Source: Saksenaea vasiformis B4078 (Eukaryota > Mucoromycota > Mucoromycetes > Mucorales > Saksenaeaceae). From it: a stretch of 64,000 nucleotides of DNA. This document shows positions 47,677-58,699 of the stretch, in pieces. A program made the translations under genes and the position numbers. The stretch spans positions 124,001 to 188,000 of the forward strand of contig JNDT01002356.1 of assembly GCA_000697055.1 (NCBI GenBank). Direction: 5' to 3'. The notes beneath the pieces were generated by a model, which did not search any database, was not told the origin of the DNA, and was given only the letters and a program-made list of their open reading frames with translations. The first letter of the stretch is position 1. Each line of letters opens with the position of its first letter.

Positions 47677-48009
47677 GACTACTTTTCTGCATCCACAAGC
47701 GTAATCCTCTGGATTCATTATTATTACGTTACTTTTGTTATCGTGTTTGAGCATGTGATGAGCTGAAGGCATATACTATTTTGTTTTAATATAATGCCTC
47801 TTCTGTTCTGATGCTCTGTGTTCTTGAACACGGTGTATCTTCGTAGCACTGATTTACATGAACAAAATAAGAAGACGTATTTCTTTTACACAGATCAGTT
47901 ATACACATCCGTATTTTGTTTGCTGACGTTAGCGCTTTGCCGCGTCTCTAAATGAGACGGAACCTCACGCAGCTTTTCGGATATGATATAAAGTCGATTA
48001 TGATAGTCG
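47677..48009. other. Intergenic
   Basis: Nothing recognisable between the tandem array and the broken repeated-family copy. Confidence 0.4.
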
Positions 48010-48230
48010 CATATTTTCACGTAGGCCCGTCGTAAATAATCTCTACAACTGTCAACATCTAAAATAAGCGGATGTACTGCACTATTTGCACAGGTACACC
48101 GTTTCCGGATTCATACATCTTATCCTCTACATAGACGACCGGACGCAGTTCCATTCTTACATCTGCCTGAAAGTGATAAAGCCTTGTGAACGCCGATTGT
48201 TTTGCAAATTTTGCTGAGAGAAAATGTCAT
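48010..48230 (-). pseudogene. Broken copy of the repeated-family gene
   Basis: The minus strand reads KFAKQSAFTRLYHFQADVRM, then ELRPVVYVEDKMYESG, matching exon 4 of the gene at 43080-44945 (YVEDKMYEFG) at DNA and protein level. Downstream, VHPLILDVDS corresponds to its HSFILDLDD but in a shifted frame, and the rest of the gene is missing or unrecognisable. It is a truncated, frameshifted relic. Confidence 0.65.
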
Positions 48231-48487
48231 CGCTATGATTCTTGAAAAATTATTGTGCTTCACGTCGTCATTGATAGGAGTCTTATTCTTGTAACAAGAC
48301 GCTTCTATGCATACCGCTTACGTTGAATTTGGCACTCGAAGCATATATTTTACTAAGAACATTATACTGCCACAAGTAATATCTATGCTGAGTAAGAGGT
48401 AACAATTTTGGGTATCAGTTGCTGGGATGGTCGATAGAACCCTGTCAAAGGTGGGACGGCTGAGTAAATTGTTTAGTTGTTTTAACT

Positions 48488-49384
48488 ATGGAATTGCACA
48501 AGAGAGATTTGACTTACACCAAATGTTATTGCGAAGAGAACATTTACATGCTATGCAAAGAAATAGCTTCGAAATATGAAATGCGCTTACAGGAATTCTC
48601 TGTTGTGTTCATTAGCAATCCTAACAAGACTGTATGCCATTTTCCTTTAAGTTTGCAATTGACAAGATCATGCTAGGTTCCAATGTGGTGTCAGCAATCG
48701 GCCGTTGATCGAGACGTAGTTGTTTGGGTAGAATAAATTACACGAAAGCATTGGAATTAGGAAGTTTGATCGTTCCTGGTTAGGACTATCATGTCGTGTT
48801 GTATCACAAGAAATGCAGGTGAGTATTGTTAGGACAATAGTATAGAGAATTAATGAACAATATAGACCTGTGATATATGATTTGGATACACGTTTACCAT
48901 TCCCTTGCTCCGCACACCAATATATCATGGAATCATTCGCACCAGACCTCGACTTGCCAGAGAAATACAAAAGGTGAGACTACTACACCGTTGGTCCCAA
49001 TGACTGATACGATACGCATAGATGTTTCCGAGTGATACCCGCTTCGACTTATCTACGTGAATTTGCATCCGACAGAAGTCATATGGTAAGTGTAAATGGC
49101 CCTGTACATGGTGTTAATGTCTGTTTTTCATCCAGTTGAAAGATGGCAAATACTTATCCCCGCCTCCATCTTATCCACCAATTTCATCAACAGGTTGTCC
49201 AATAGTTGTCTGTTTTTCTTCGCTGACTGTTTAAATAGATAATACGATGAACCTCATGACATTTGTGGACATGGTTGAAAATGTACAGTCTGAGAAATAT
49301 GGTGTGGTGATGAATGAATCTGAATTCTTTAGCAAAGTCTTGGACGAGACGCGCAAAGCACTAGTTCAACTGCAGTGCGCGTAA
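48488..49384 (+). CDS. NTAQ1: Protein N-terminal glutamine amidohydrolase
   Basis: Seven exons (48488-48631, 48677-48727, 48784-48818, 48866-48973, 49022-49085, 49136-49193, 49239-49384) give 201 residues, close to the animal enzyme. All three catalytic elements are present: the cysteine in TKCYCEENIYMLC, the histidine in DYHVVLYH and the aspartate in VIYDLDTRLPFPC. FASDRSHM, PPPSYPPI and NLMTFVDM are further family signatures. Family knowledge: the enzyme deamidates N-terminal glutamine to glutamate in the Arg/N-degron pathway. Baker's yeast lacks it and uses Nta1, so its presence here is informative. It converges on LYS4 with 40 bp between stop codons. The first codons (MELHKRDLTYTKCYCEEN) are shorter than in animals; no upstream in-frame ATG was sought beyond the leader. 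Confidence 0.94.
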
Positions 49385-49424
49385 TATTTTATACATCTGT
49401 TTTACTTTATCAACATGTTCTATA

Positions 49425-51749
49425 TTACAATCTTTCTTTTACCCATCCTTCTAATCCATTCGCCAACCAGATCTCCTGGACGCTTTTACCAAGAGGTCCA
49501 ACGCTGTACACTTTTTCAGTGCTGTCGCTTTTCTTTACATGGACCTTGCCTTCTGCAACATGGATTTCAACTTGCCAGCCAGTGCGCTTTGTTAATACAT
49601 CTGCACCAACTTGTGCTTTCAGGTCCTTGATAAGCTCGGCTGACTCGATAAGGAGCAATGCATTATTGATGGAATTGCGCTTGAAAATGTCAGAGTAAGA
49701 TCCGGCGATCATGATGGGAATGGAGCGTGATTTGATAGCTGTAGCGGCCTGCTCACGAGATGATCCTGTACCAAAGTTGAACCCGCCAACCAAGATATCG
49801 CCCTGTGAACCAACGTTAGAGCTCCCTAAACCACAGCGTAAACCCTGTTTACCTTTTGGACAATGTTGACAAAGTCAGGGTCGTAATTTTCCATCACAAC
49901 CTTTTGCATATCCTCGGTGGTCATGTCGTCGTTGTAGGTATACTTTCCTGGATAGATACCATCGGTGTTGAGATTGTCAGCATGGCAAAACAATAGTTCA
50001 CCACGAATAATCGATGGGAAGTTTGGCAGTACTTCGGCCGCGATGCTTGTTTGACTATCCTCACGCGATGGGGATGCCTGAATACTGAACTTGGGTTGTG
50101 GAACTGCCTGACTGGGGGTAGCGGATGCGATCTTACCAGCAACTGCGGAGGCAGCGACCACCGCTAATAGGCGAAACGGGTCTCAAAGATCAGCCATGTG
50201 ATACAAACTGTCAGCTTACCTGGAGATGCAAGATACGCGAGCGCGGAGGGTGAACCCATGCGACCTTTGAAGTTACGGTTTGTCGCCGAAATTCCAACTT
50301 CACCATCCTTCAACAGACCTGTGCCCAAACCTAAGTACATACACGCGGAATCTCAGTCCCGGTCCAGCGGTGTAGGAGAAAAAGAAAAGAATGATACTTA
50401 CCGACACAGGGGCCGCAACCAGCCGGTAATACCTTGGCGCCAGCTTCGAGTAATACGTTCCAGTCGCCTGACTCCTCCACTTCTTTTTGGACCTCAGAGC
50501 TTGCCGCAGCGACGTAGAATTCGACACCTTCCTTGACTTTCTTGCCCTTCATAACTGCAGCAGCCTGTCGCAGGTCACTAGCACGCGAATTGACACATGA
50601 TACGAGATAAGCTTTGTTGATCTTGATATCTTGCTGTTCGAGTTCTGCAAGAGGAGTGGCGGCCTTGACAGAATTTGGTCCAGATACATGTGGTGATAGG
50701 GTGGATAGATCTAATGTGAGCGTTTTTGCGTATGCAGCATGCGGTGATGGCTTCAGAGGGTTGTCTATAAGGGACTGAATTGTCTGCTCGTTGATGCGAG
50801 GATGGACAAATGGTTGACCCGGCGAAAGTGGCGGGAGATTCTTGTTCTCAAAATGCGTAAGTTCAATGCGACGCATGCGCTTGCGGAGGAAGTCGATCGT
50901 AAGCTGGTCTACGGGGAAGACACCTGCTAAAGCACCCCATTCTGTCGTCATATTGGCGATGGCTAACCTATCCTCGACAGATATATCATCAAGCGCTTCC
51001 TTTCCATGGAATTCAATGGCAGTGTTCAAAACTTGATCCTTATTAAAGAGACCACACAGCGTAATGATCACGTCTTTCCCCGTGACCCCTGGTGGTAACC
51101 GTCCTTGGAGTTCAACTTTGACTACCGGAGGAATCTGCCACCACGTACGGCCTGTTGCCCAAATAGCGGCCGCATCCGTACGAACAATCGGTGTTCCCAA
51201 AGCACCGATACCACCATACATATTTGAGTGGGAATCGGAGGCGACCGTCAATGTGTTTGGAAAGGCGTAACCTTCTTCAATCATCACCTGGTGACCAATA
51301 CCGCGACCAGCAGGGTAGAAATCGACCTTATGCTTCTTGGCAAACTTCTCGATATTTGCATACTTTGTTAGGTTCTTCTCTGATTTGTTTTGAACGTCAT
51401 GATCGAGCGCAAACACCGGTTGCTTGGGATTGTGAAACTTGGTAGCACCAATAGAATTAAATCTGGGGAATCGTCAGCTTTGTGAAATGACTCTACGCAA
51501 CACTTACTTTGGGATGACCGCACCCGTATTATCATGAGTAAGGATATGGTGCGGCCGTATGGATACGTAATCGCCGCTCTTTACTTTATAGCCCTCTGGA
51601 AGATCTAATGCGTATTTCTGGACGATCTTTTCGATCAAGTTTTGGGAATCGGATGCATTGGCGTAACTTCGACAACCAATAACACGAATTATATGATGTT
51701 CTCTAGAAAATTGACGAATAGTGTATGTCTTGATAATATTGGATATCAT
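49425..51749 (-). CDS. LYS4: Mitochondrial homoaconitase (lysine biosynthesis)
   Basis: Five exons (51749-51508, 51462-50402, 50330-50220, 50163-49853, 49802-49425) give 700 residues. An Arg-containing presequence ([18 protein letters not shown]) suggests mitochondrial import. The aconitase domains follow: [37 protein letters not shown], the iron-sulphur cysteines in [12 protein letters not shown] and PAGCGPCVG, and the swivel-domain motif [15 protein letters not shown]. The GILVGDYV-like spacing and the length fit homoaconitase rather than mitochondrial aconitase (about 780). Family knowledge: it converts homocitrate to homoisocitrate in the alpha-aminoadipate route to lysine, which is fungal. 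The catalytic arginine/serine block GSSRE is intact. Confidence 0.95.
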
Positions 51750-52709
51750 GCTGTACAGAGTTAAAAGGAGCTGAGAGATGGGAAGTTATACTTTTTCATG
51801 AAACAGATTATCACCGGAGTTTAGTTCGAAAATCGGTTATCATATTCCAAATGTGGAATCAAAGTCACATCACCATCTTGTGCAAAGCTGAGTTTCGAAA
51901 GAACGGGGGATCTGTCATTTCTGTCGATCCACATGTGCAGATACCACAGGAAACAGCAATCATTCATTCGTAGTGGCTACATTATTGCGCATAGAAAATC
52001 TAGTCTTCTGCCGTTGTTGAGCCGTAATTTATTGCAAAGTAGAGATCATTGCGTATTGCGAAGATTATCGGGTGCGATACCGCAATCCTTCATTCCTTAG
52101 GCACTCATTCTGTCTTGGAAAAACTGAAACTACAAACATTAGACACTAAACCTAAAAATCAAAGAACTGAAGAAATGCACTACAAGCAATTGTCGCAAAG
52201 TGCGTGTACATTTTCAGTCACAAGCAAGCAATTACATGATTTCCTGTGTGTACAAATGGTAAAGCGGCGTAAAAAAGGTACACGCAACGTTACGTGCGAA
52301 CATCACGCAAACCAACAAATACCTTAAGCCATTAATTAGACAAACTTGGTCATTGAGAAATTCTGATGAATACAGGATATTATAGGGATTTCCAGTTTAC
52401 CACACATCTTGTACGTGTCTGCTTACTGTCATTGACTCGAGCCATTGATAGGAATAGCTGGATTCTAGCTATTCGACCTACTGTGTTCTTCCCTTTTCCT
52501 CACATCCATATCGTTAACTAGATGTATATTGACATACACTTCATTACTTTGTTATTCGAATGATCGACTATGACAACCCTTTGCTACTTATACGTAAAGC
52601 ACCCATTGTACTCCAGTCTCATCATAGCTGTATTAGCAATTGTCGTCGGCGAACATGGGTATAGACATAGAATGGCAAAACTCACGACAACGCTAGCACA
52701 TTTACATCG
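51750..52709. other. Intergenic
   Basis: No gene is visible between LYS4 and the TPR gene. A 92-codon frame at 52049-52327 has no recognisable content. Confidence 0.45.
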
Positions 52710-53411
52710 TTAGGCCATCTTTGAGATCATGTTACGATAAACAGATTTCTCCCGACTTTCCATCTTCTTTTCTGCCTGTTTTAGCCTTTCCATCTCCTGC
52801 TTCACGAGACCATCTACGAGCCCAAAATACAAATGATAGTATCATAGCAAAACTTTCTCTTCCGTTTACCTTCGGGGTTGATTGCCAGCACACTGGTTAA
52901 CAATGGTCGTGCGTTATCCGTATCGCCACGACGGAGGTATGCTTGACCCATGCGGAATTTGGCCTTTGTATTATCCTTGTCCAATTCGTGCGCCTGCCAT
53001 TCCACAGATCAGTATGCTATCTGTTTTAATATCACAGTACCTGTTTGGAGTAAGAAAGTACTCTGTCCCATTTCTCTTGTTTGGAAAACACGGCTAGTAA
53101 AATCACGTCGTTCAGTTCCTTTTTTCTTATGGCTTGCCAGTACTCACTCGCCATGTTATTGTAGATCATAAGCAGCTGTTTGTTGGCCGCTTCCTTAAAT
53201 TCCTCTTTATGCTCGTTGCCACCAACTGTGCGCAAATGCAGAATAGCATGATAGTACTTTGTCAAAGCTGATCAGGTTGAATGGTCAGCATAGGATGTCT
53301 GACATGATGCAATTTACCTTCTTTGTTGTCGCCTTTTTTAAATGCCTCATTCCCAGCCAACCGTAATTCAACACCTTTGTCGAAGGTTTCTTGGTGTGTC
53401 TGAGGTGCCAT
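52710..53411 (-). CDS. Small TPR protein (FKBP/TTC9-like TPR module without the isomerase domain)
   Basis: Five exons (53411-53318, 53267-53148, 53093-53041, 52993-52870, 52813-52710) give 164 residues. The protein is essentially one three-repeat TPR module: GNEAFKKGDNKEALTKYYHA, IYNNMATVFSKQEKWDRVLS, DKDNTKAKFRMGQAYLRRGD, ending with a Lys/Glu helix (QEMERLKQAEKKMES). KAKFRMGQAYLRRG contains the Lys and Arg positions of the Hsp90-binding carboxylate clamp. Family knowledge: such TPR modules of FKBP51/52-like or TTC9-like proteins bind the Hsp90/Hsp70 EEVD tail. No FKBP domain is encoded upstream. The start at 53411 is the ATG that opens the helix before repeat 1. Confidence 0.85.
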
Positions 53412-53839
53412 GTTTCTGAATTGAGGAAGAGAGAAACGAAAACACGTACGCTGCGCAAAACCAGTTTCCATTTTTATCCACGGTTACACGAAGAGCTGCT
53501 CCCCGCTAAGCTATACGAATAAGCTGTGTATCAGTTACAATTCATGAGAAGCACCGCTGAAAAGTCGATGCTTGATTATTGTCTCTTTTACCAGTTATAC
53601 AATGGAATAAGAATATAATGTGTCGCATTATTGTTGTTAACTCCTTCATTTCTTCAAAGGTACACAGTGGCACAGGAATAGCTAGTTGTCCAGCGATAAT
53701 CTTCGACAATTGAGTGAGCCCATCGGATTCCGAAGTAGAACCCGCTGAGTCTGACATCCCCCAGAGCCGCGGCGAAAACCAGGAACAGAATATCAAGCCG
53801 AAAAGTTCCTCTCGGATGAATCTAGTATCCCGTTCGTAA
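53412..53839. other. Intergenic
   Basis: No gene. A minus-strand frame at 53542-53796 may be the tail of the recombinase remnant just upstream of it. Confidence 0.35.
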
Positions 53840-54420
53840 TATTGGAACTAAGTTGACGAGAGCGACGGTAGCGAGTGTTAAAGACGTGACCGACAATCAG
53901 TTGCCCATCGTCAATACGTCTTCCACCGAAACTTCCCCCGCAAGAGCAAGGTTCGAAGCAATCGAGTGTAGGGTGGGAGCACTGTTATTGAGATTATCGG
54001 GAAGCGATCGAACAAGTAGCCGTCGAATCCAGCTAGAGATAGTAGATGCTTGTAATCCAGAGGAAACCGAGGTGCTGTTGACAAAGAGCGCCTCCGAAGG
54101 ACGCGTTTGTGCCGCCAGATGATCGCGTAAGGCTTGAAAGGCTACAATCGGCCACAGACCGGTGTCGTCGGAGAGGGGATGTACTACCAGAGCCTTGATA
54201 ATATGTCAGCCCCCGTGAGTCTCTTTGGGTGCCAAGAAGTTTAATTCTGGCTCGTGTATGACTGTCGTTTCGTGTCGATGCATCGTTTTTGAGGCGAGCA
54301 TGACAACCGTCGTTTGCTCACGCAGGTCAGAAATGCCGCATAAATAGGGGATGTGTATGAGTCTAATGGTGTTTGATCTGTTGTGCTTCACAACATTACT
54401 TCACTCATACCTTGTCTTTC
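53840..54420 (-). pseudogene. Tyrosine recombinase remnant, DIRS/Crypton-like
   Basis: On the minus strand one frame reads, with two internal stops, IPYLCGISDLREQTTVVM, a basic-acidic linker with FLAPKETHGG, HIIKALVVHPLSDDTGL, FQALRDHLAAQT, LQASTISSWIRRLLVRSL and then PTLHSIASNLALAGEVSV and EDVLTMGN. This is the order seen in the integrases of DIRS-type elements from fungi: a PKE block, a HP..D....P...F..L block, a TIS.WI.R.L block and a final ...GN(W).S box. A TGA after GGG GGC (about 54208) and a TGA in place of the tryptophan of the GNW box (about 53895) make it non-functional. The catalytic His and Tyr cannot be assigned reliably. No reverse transcriptase or terminal repeats are visible nearby. 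Confidence 0.6.
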
Positions 54421-54801
54421 TGCGTCCGCATTTATTTTCGGCTTCTGATAACAATAAAAAATATAAACTAAAGCAATAAGATATAATGATTAAATATGGA
54501 TAAAAGAAAAAAAAATAAAAATGGAGTTTACATCGAAATCAAGTTTACGCTTATACACTATCTGGAAGTTGTATCCAGACATCTTTCTCATACATTTACT
54601 ACTACAATGTATACTCAGCATTATTCAGCAGATCATAGTTCAGTCTCCTTCTTACAGAGTAAAAACATCCCCAACCGAGTCTCACGTACTCTACCGCCTG
54701 ATTCTCGACACTCAATTAAGCGGCACTTCTTTTTTACGTGAATATTCCCATCACCAACTCAACTACTACGTCTGCTAGCTACTACGTCAACATTCCTATG
54801 G
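54421..54801. other. Leader region with a duplicated segment
   Basis: No gene is supported. The stretch around 54688-54740 (CCGCCTGATTCTCGACACTC and following) resembles 55019-55065 inside the next gene, suggesting a local duplication of about 50 bp. Confidence 0.45.
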
Positions 54802-56553
54802 ATGACAATTGCCAACAACTCCAACAACGCTACCACACCCATGGAAATGGTGCCCACGCATGTCATGGAGGGTACGAGAATTGACCGCCCATCAGTCAAC
54901 AGCAACCAGCCTGCCAGCGCACCAGTTGCCATGGTAGCAAACTCCGTTCTCTTCCCTGACGACATGACGGTGGATGAAAGATGCGTCTTCACGTGTCGCA
55001 AGTGGGTCAGTGAAGTCGACCGCCTGATTCCCGACACTCAATTAACGGGTGCATCTCTACTTATACCAACAAGTCAAAAATACAAGGTAACACTGTACCT
55101 ACTATTGTGCTCCATGTATTGAGTTTTCGATTATTCATCATCCCAAATTCTACACAGTATTTTTGTTCAGCAACCGTGTCAGAACATTCACAACGTCCTT
55201 CACAGATGCAATCACAAGAAGAACATCTTATAGAACAACAGCAGAGCCATGACAATCAAAAGCAATCAAATAAAAGACGTTTAAATAATACACTTGAAAC
55301 TGAGCTGCTGGATCCGTTGAGCTTGTCATTTGCGCCACCTGATCATGAGGATCATCTGTTGATCCAAGATTTCGACGCCACAATGGCATTTTATAACTTA
55401 CAAGTATCATTATGTAAGCATAAGTGGAAATTTCTCTCGAAAGCCATATCCACTATGCGATGGCGGCGACGAACATTCTGTTTTTGTCAAAAAATCAGTA
55501 CCCAGAAGACCTGTCACCACACTTCAGTAATCAAGACTTGGAAGCGACCATCAATACTATTGACGCGAAGTACAGCATCAAGATGCTTCCAATGTCTATG
55601 GAGACGGCTACTAGTATGATAAGTATCATTCAGGATGTTACAATGGGAAAAATCAGCCGCGAGAACGCGGTTGAACACCTTCCGAATTTGGATCTTCCCA
55701 CCAACGAGACTAAATTTAAAAAAAGCATCGTTGATTTAGTGCAAAAGCTACCCCTGTACTCGGAACCACACTTTGCAAAACGGCCAGTAGCCAGTATCAA
55801 AGAAAAGACTACGAAGGGCCAGGAATTCCACGAATTGTCGATCAGGATTGGGTACCTAGAATTGCTCGTGATTGGAGGAATCTTGGGGGATACCACTCGC
55901 CATGGACAATGTAGGCCATTTCTTGGCTCGTCAATACCCGATATACCACCAGACTTGAAGAAGAACCGAGATGCGGATGAGATTCTTGTGCGTTTGGCCC
56001 CCGCTCCCGTTACCAAGTCAAATAGTCTGCTACGTCAGTATGCAAAAGCCCATTCAGACCTCTTGTGGTCTTTCCATAGTCAGTCCTTCGCGCTGAAGGG
56101 TTTCTTCCCCATTAACCCCATTGCATATGGCAACCACGCATCTATGGTCACGTCAAGTTCACAAACAATCCATCATCTAGCTTTTTTTTTCTAAACTGCG
56201 TCGTTACCAGATCTGTTCAAGAGCATGAGCTGAAGAATCGCCCGTTTTTTTCCCATTCAATTAAATTGTTCAAACCTGTCCTCAACGGTGGCATCGGTTC
56301 TTTCGGGGCCTTGGACGCGTCGATAGCTAAGAGTAGCCATAGTGAATACATAAAGCAAGTTGTCAGACAACTAACTGTCCTGGAACTGCACGCAATAAAA
56401 CAAGTATCAGCGATCAATTTTGTGGAGATGAAGTCAGCATGTTTAAGTATCATGAATCTCGGGCTGGAGGTAGCTGTTAAGGCAGCACACAAGAGAGTTA
56501 TAAAGCAATATGAAAAAATTATTTGTCTTGAGAAAATCAATGTCATTAAATAG
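54802..56553 (+). pseudogene. Long anonymous gene with a probable frameshift
   Basis: I do not recognise the protein. Exon 1 (54802-55086) starts ATG ACA ATT GCC and is joined in phase across 55087-55157 to an exon rich in Gln/Glu/Ser (EHSQRPSQMQSQEEH). That frame is open to 55619, but from about 55420 the protein-like sequence continues in another frame (ISLESHIHYAMAATN, FHELSIRIGYLELLVIGGIL, HSDLLWSFHSQSFAL), with no room for a normal intron, so a frameshift or sequencing error is likely. A further exon, joined with a GTCAAG donor near 56152 and acceptor at about 56211, adds SFGALDASIAKSSHSEYIKQ and ends at 56553. Total about 560 residues, helical, without signal peptide or membrane segments. 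It sits between mobile-element debris and may be part of a Mucorales repeated family. Confidence 0.5.
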
Positions 56554-56785
56554 TCAAACAGACTGATATTGCCATACATTTAAAGGAGCTATACTCGTAA
56601 TCTGTGCAATTGCTACTCAATCAATACAAAAGAGAAAGGAGATAGCGTCCGTGCTTATAACAGTCGCAGTTACTGTGATCATACCTTGTTCCACGGAAAA
56701 GTCTGGACTTCTAGTGAGTCATTGTAACATTGCACAAATAAATACTGGGGCATTTCTTGTCTTGCCCTTGTTTTTGCTTCATACC

Positions 56786-57436
56786 ATGTCGAATACCCCT
56801 GACTATCAACATTTTCTGGAAAATCTGCTCCCAGTAAAACAGCAGCAAAAAGATCATCAAGCTGAACTTGTTAGCGTTATTCGCGGCCTTGATAGCCGCA
56901 TCAGCGCTTCCGAGGCGCAAACCACCAGGGAAGTATCGCAGACCGAGGAGCCAATTAGGGCTGTGGCCACAGTGATAATCCCAAAGCCTACTGTCATTTC
57001 CAAGACTGGAAAGCGTGTGCGAGCAGGTGTCGCAAAGAAGCACGTTGTTGACCTTGTGCTCGCCCGAACCGTGGCTGCCGAAGGTGGCAATACGAATCTC
57101 GAAGCTCTGGAGAATTTGGTTGACGGTTTGGTTCTCCAGGCAGTTAGAAAAGTCGAGGAGCGCCTCAAAGGTACAGACGGCGTGGTACCAAAGCTATGCT
57201 GGGCAGCTGAGGTACCTTTACAAGAGAAGGATAGGGTTATTGCGATGTCGGAGAAGGTTGTCGCGGACCATGGCGTCATGCTTGGGAGTTGCTGTGGTCA
57301 TTGGGCAGCCGACTTCCTACTTCGCAAAAAGTGGGGAGCACTTGCATTGCAGCGGAGACAAAAGCGCATTGCAAGCGCACCAACGTCAACAGAACCTGCT
57401 GTCCCAGTGAATGCCGATGATGGAGCAGTAAGGTAA
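56786..57436 (+). CDS. Anonymous helical protein of a repeated type
   Basis: An intact 216-residue frame begins ATG TCG AAT ACC CCT. The N-terminal part is a predicted coiled coil (FLENLLPVKQQQKDHQAELV, VIRGLDSRISASEAQ), followed by a basic linker (SKTGKRVRAGVAKKHVVDLV) and helices containing LVDGLVLQAVRKVEERLK, SCCGHWAADFLLRKKWG. I know no function; the layout recalls a Gag-like or DNA-binding accessory protein of a mobile element, but no zinc knuckle is visible. A GTAAGC donor at 57434 suggests it may splice onward to the fragment at 57540-57900. Confidence 0.5.
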   Translation: MSNTPDYQHFLENLLPVKQQQKDHQAELVSVIRGLDSRISASEAQTTREVSQTEEPIRAVATVIIPKPTVISKTGKRVRAGVAKKHVVDLVLARTVAAEGGNTNLEALENLVDGLVLQAVRKVEERLKGTDGVVPKLCWAAEVPLQEKDRVIAMSEKVVADHGVMLGSCCGHWAADFLLRKKWGALALQRRQKRIASAPTSTEPAVPVNADDGAVR

Positions 57437-57539
57437 GCCAAACAGATATTTTCATTATGTAACCACATCAGTATCACATTTATCTCACATTACTGTTTAT
57501 TGAACAACTTTTTACGCTACTGTAAATAAACTATGCGTC
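57437..57539. other. Short spacer or intron
   Basis: Could be an intron of the preceding gene; no acceptor can be fixed. Confidence 0.25.
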
Positions 57540-57900
57540 CATGAAGAACCAAGTTTGCGCTAAGGAAATAATTGAATATGCGGTCATCAGTTCACAAATT
57601 GGCGACAAAATAATACTGTACTTACATCAACTTTGGTCCCCAGATGGACGCAGAATCTATTCAAGCAGCATAAAAAAGTAATTCCTGGTTAGTAAATGGA
57701 ATGATATTTGGACGTCATCTTACTTACCCCCGAGGGGTATTGCCAAACATTATTGGCATCCTGCCACCGCACCTGGCTCGGTGGGGGCGGTTTGATTATA
57801 CGTTGGCTTCCATGGAGCGGCCATGTTTGGAACGGCGTGCAGAGGACTTGAAGCGATACAACGTCAAGCGATTTATTCCGAAAGATGAGCGATCCTGAGT
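57540..57900 (+). pseudogene. Coding debris downstream of the anonymous gene
   Basis: Two frames carry short protein-like stretches: KNQVCAKEIIEYAVISSQIG then LHQLWSPDGRRIYSS, and, after a shift, TLASMERPCLERRAEDLKRY with NVKRFIPKDERS before a stop at 57898. The order fits a continuation of the preceding gene with frameshifts, but nothing proves it. Confidence 0.35.
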
Positions 57901-58699
57901 GTACGACAACATTTACTTACTTAAGTGGAGGGCGAAAAGCACCAACACAGCCAAGACAGTTCGGGACAGCCTAAACGGCCGACAGAAAACATGAATAATC
58001 TTGTATGTACATAAATTGACATCCTTACCGAGGATGTTAAAGAGAACAGAGCCAAAGAAAAAAAAAGGGAAATTCATACGTTCGTTTAAGTATGGATTAT
58101 TTTGGTTGGAACATGTGCTTATCTTGAAACATTTTTACTGCTTTGCGATGGAATACTGGGAATCCATCACTGAAGTACCTCAATGCAAAAAACGATTTTT
58201 TGTTTCAATGAGACGTTTCCTTATCGTGAGACATTTTTACTGCTTTCCGACGGGATATCGGAAAACGATCACTGAAGCACCTCAATGCAAAAACGAAGTT
58301 ACTCACACGCGAACTATTCGTGGGATTGACGCAAAGTAAACTACTTCTCGCTGCAAAGACGCATCAATTTCCAGCGCTAAACTTATTCAACTTGAACGTA
58401 AAAGGATATATAGCTCACGCAAACGTTGATTCCAAATCCAGTATTAACATAGACACAGCACAAGCTCGGATGATGCTGTATCTGTGCCTCCTGCCCCTCT
58501 GACACAGTAAGTTAGGTCACTATTTGTCTTTAATGATTAACAAGTATTGCAGCACACGAGGAGCGCAACAAGGTCTGCCACCTGCTGCTGCTGCAATCTT
58601 AGGTAACAAGAAGAGACAACGGCGTATGCAAGGCCTATAAAAATAGGTTTCCAGTCGAGCTGCCAAGGAACTGACATGGCTTACTTCCTTATCATGACT
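57901..58699. other. Intergenic in the accessory block
   Basis: No gene is visible. A roughly 75-bp segment is imperfectly duplicated: AGACATTTTTACTGCTTTCCGACGGGATA (58220-58250) resembles AAACATTTTTACTGCTTTGCGATGGAATA (58127-58157), each followed by ACTGAAG...CTCAATGCAAAAA. Confidence 0.45.

Noticed and set aside
46919..47677. Repeated 94-codon (+) and 61-codon (-) frames at 161-bp spacing
   Set aside because: They are created by the tandem repeat itself. The unit length is not a multiple of three and there is no start context or independent coding signal.
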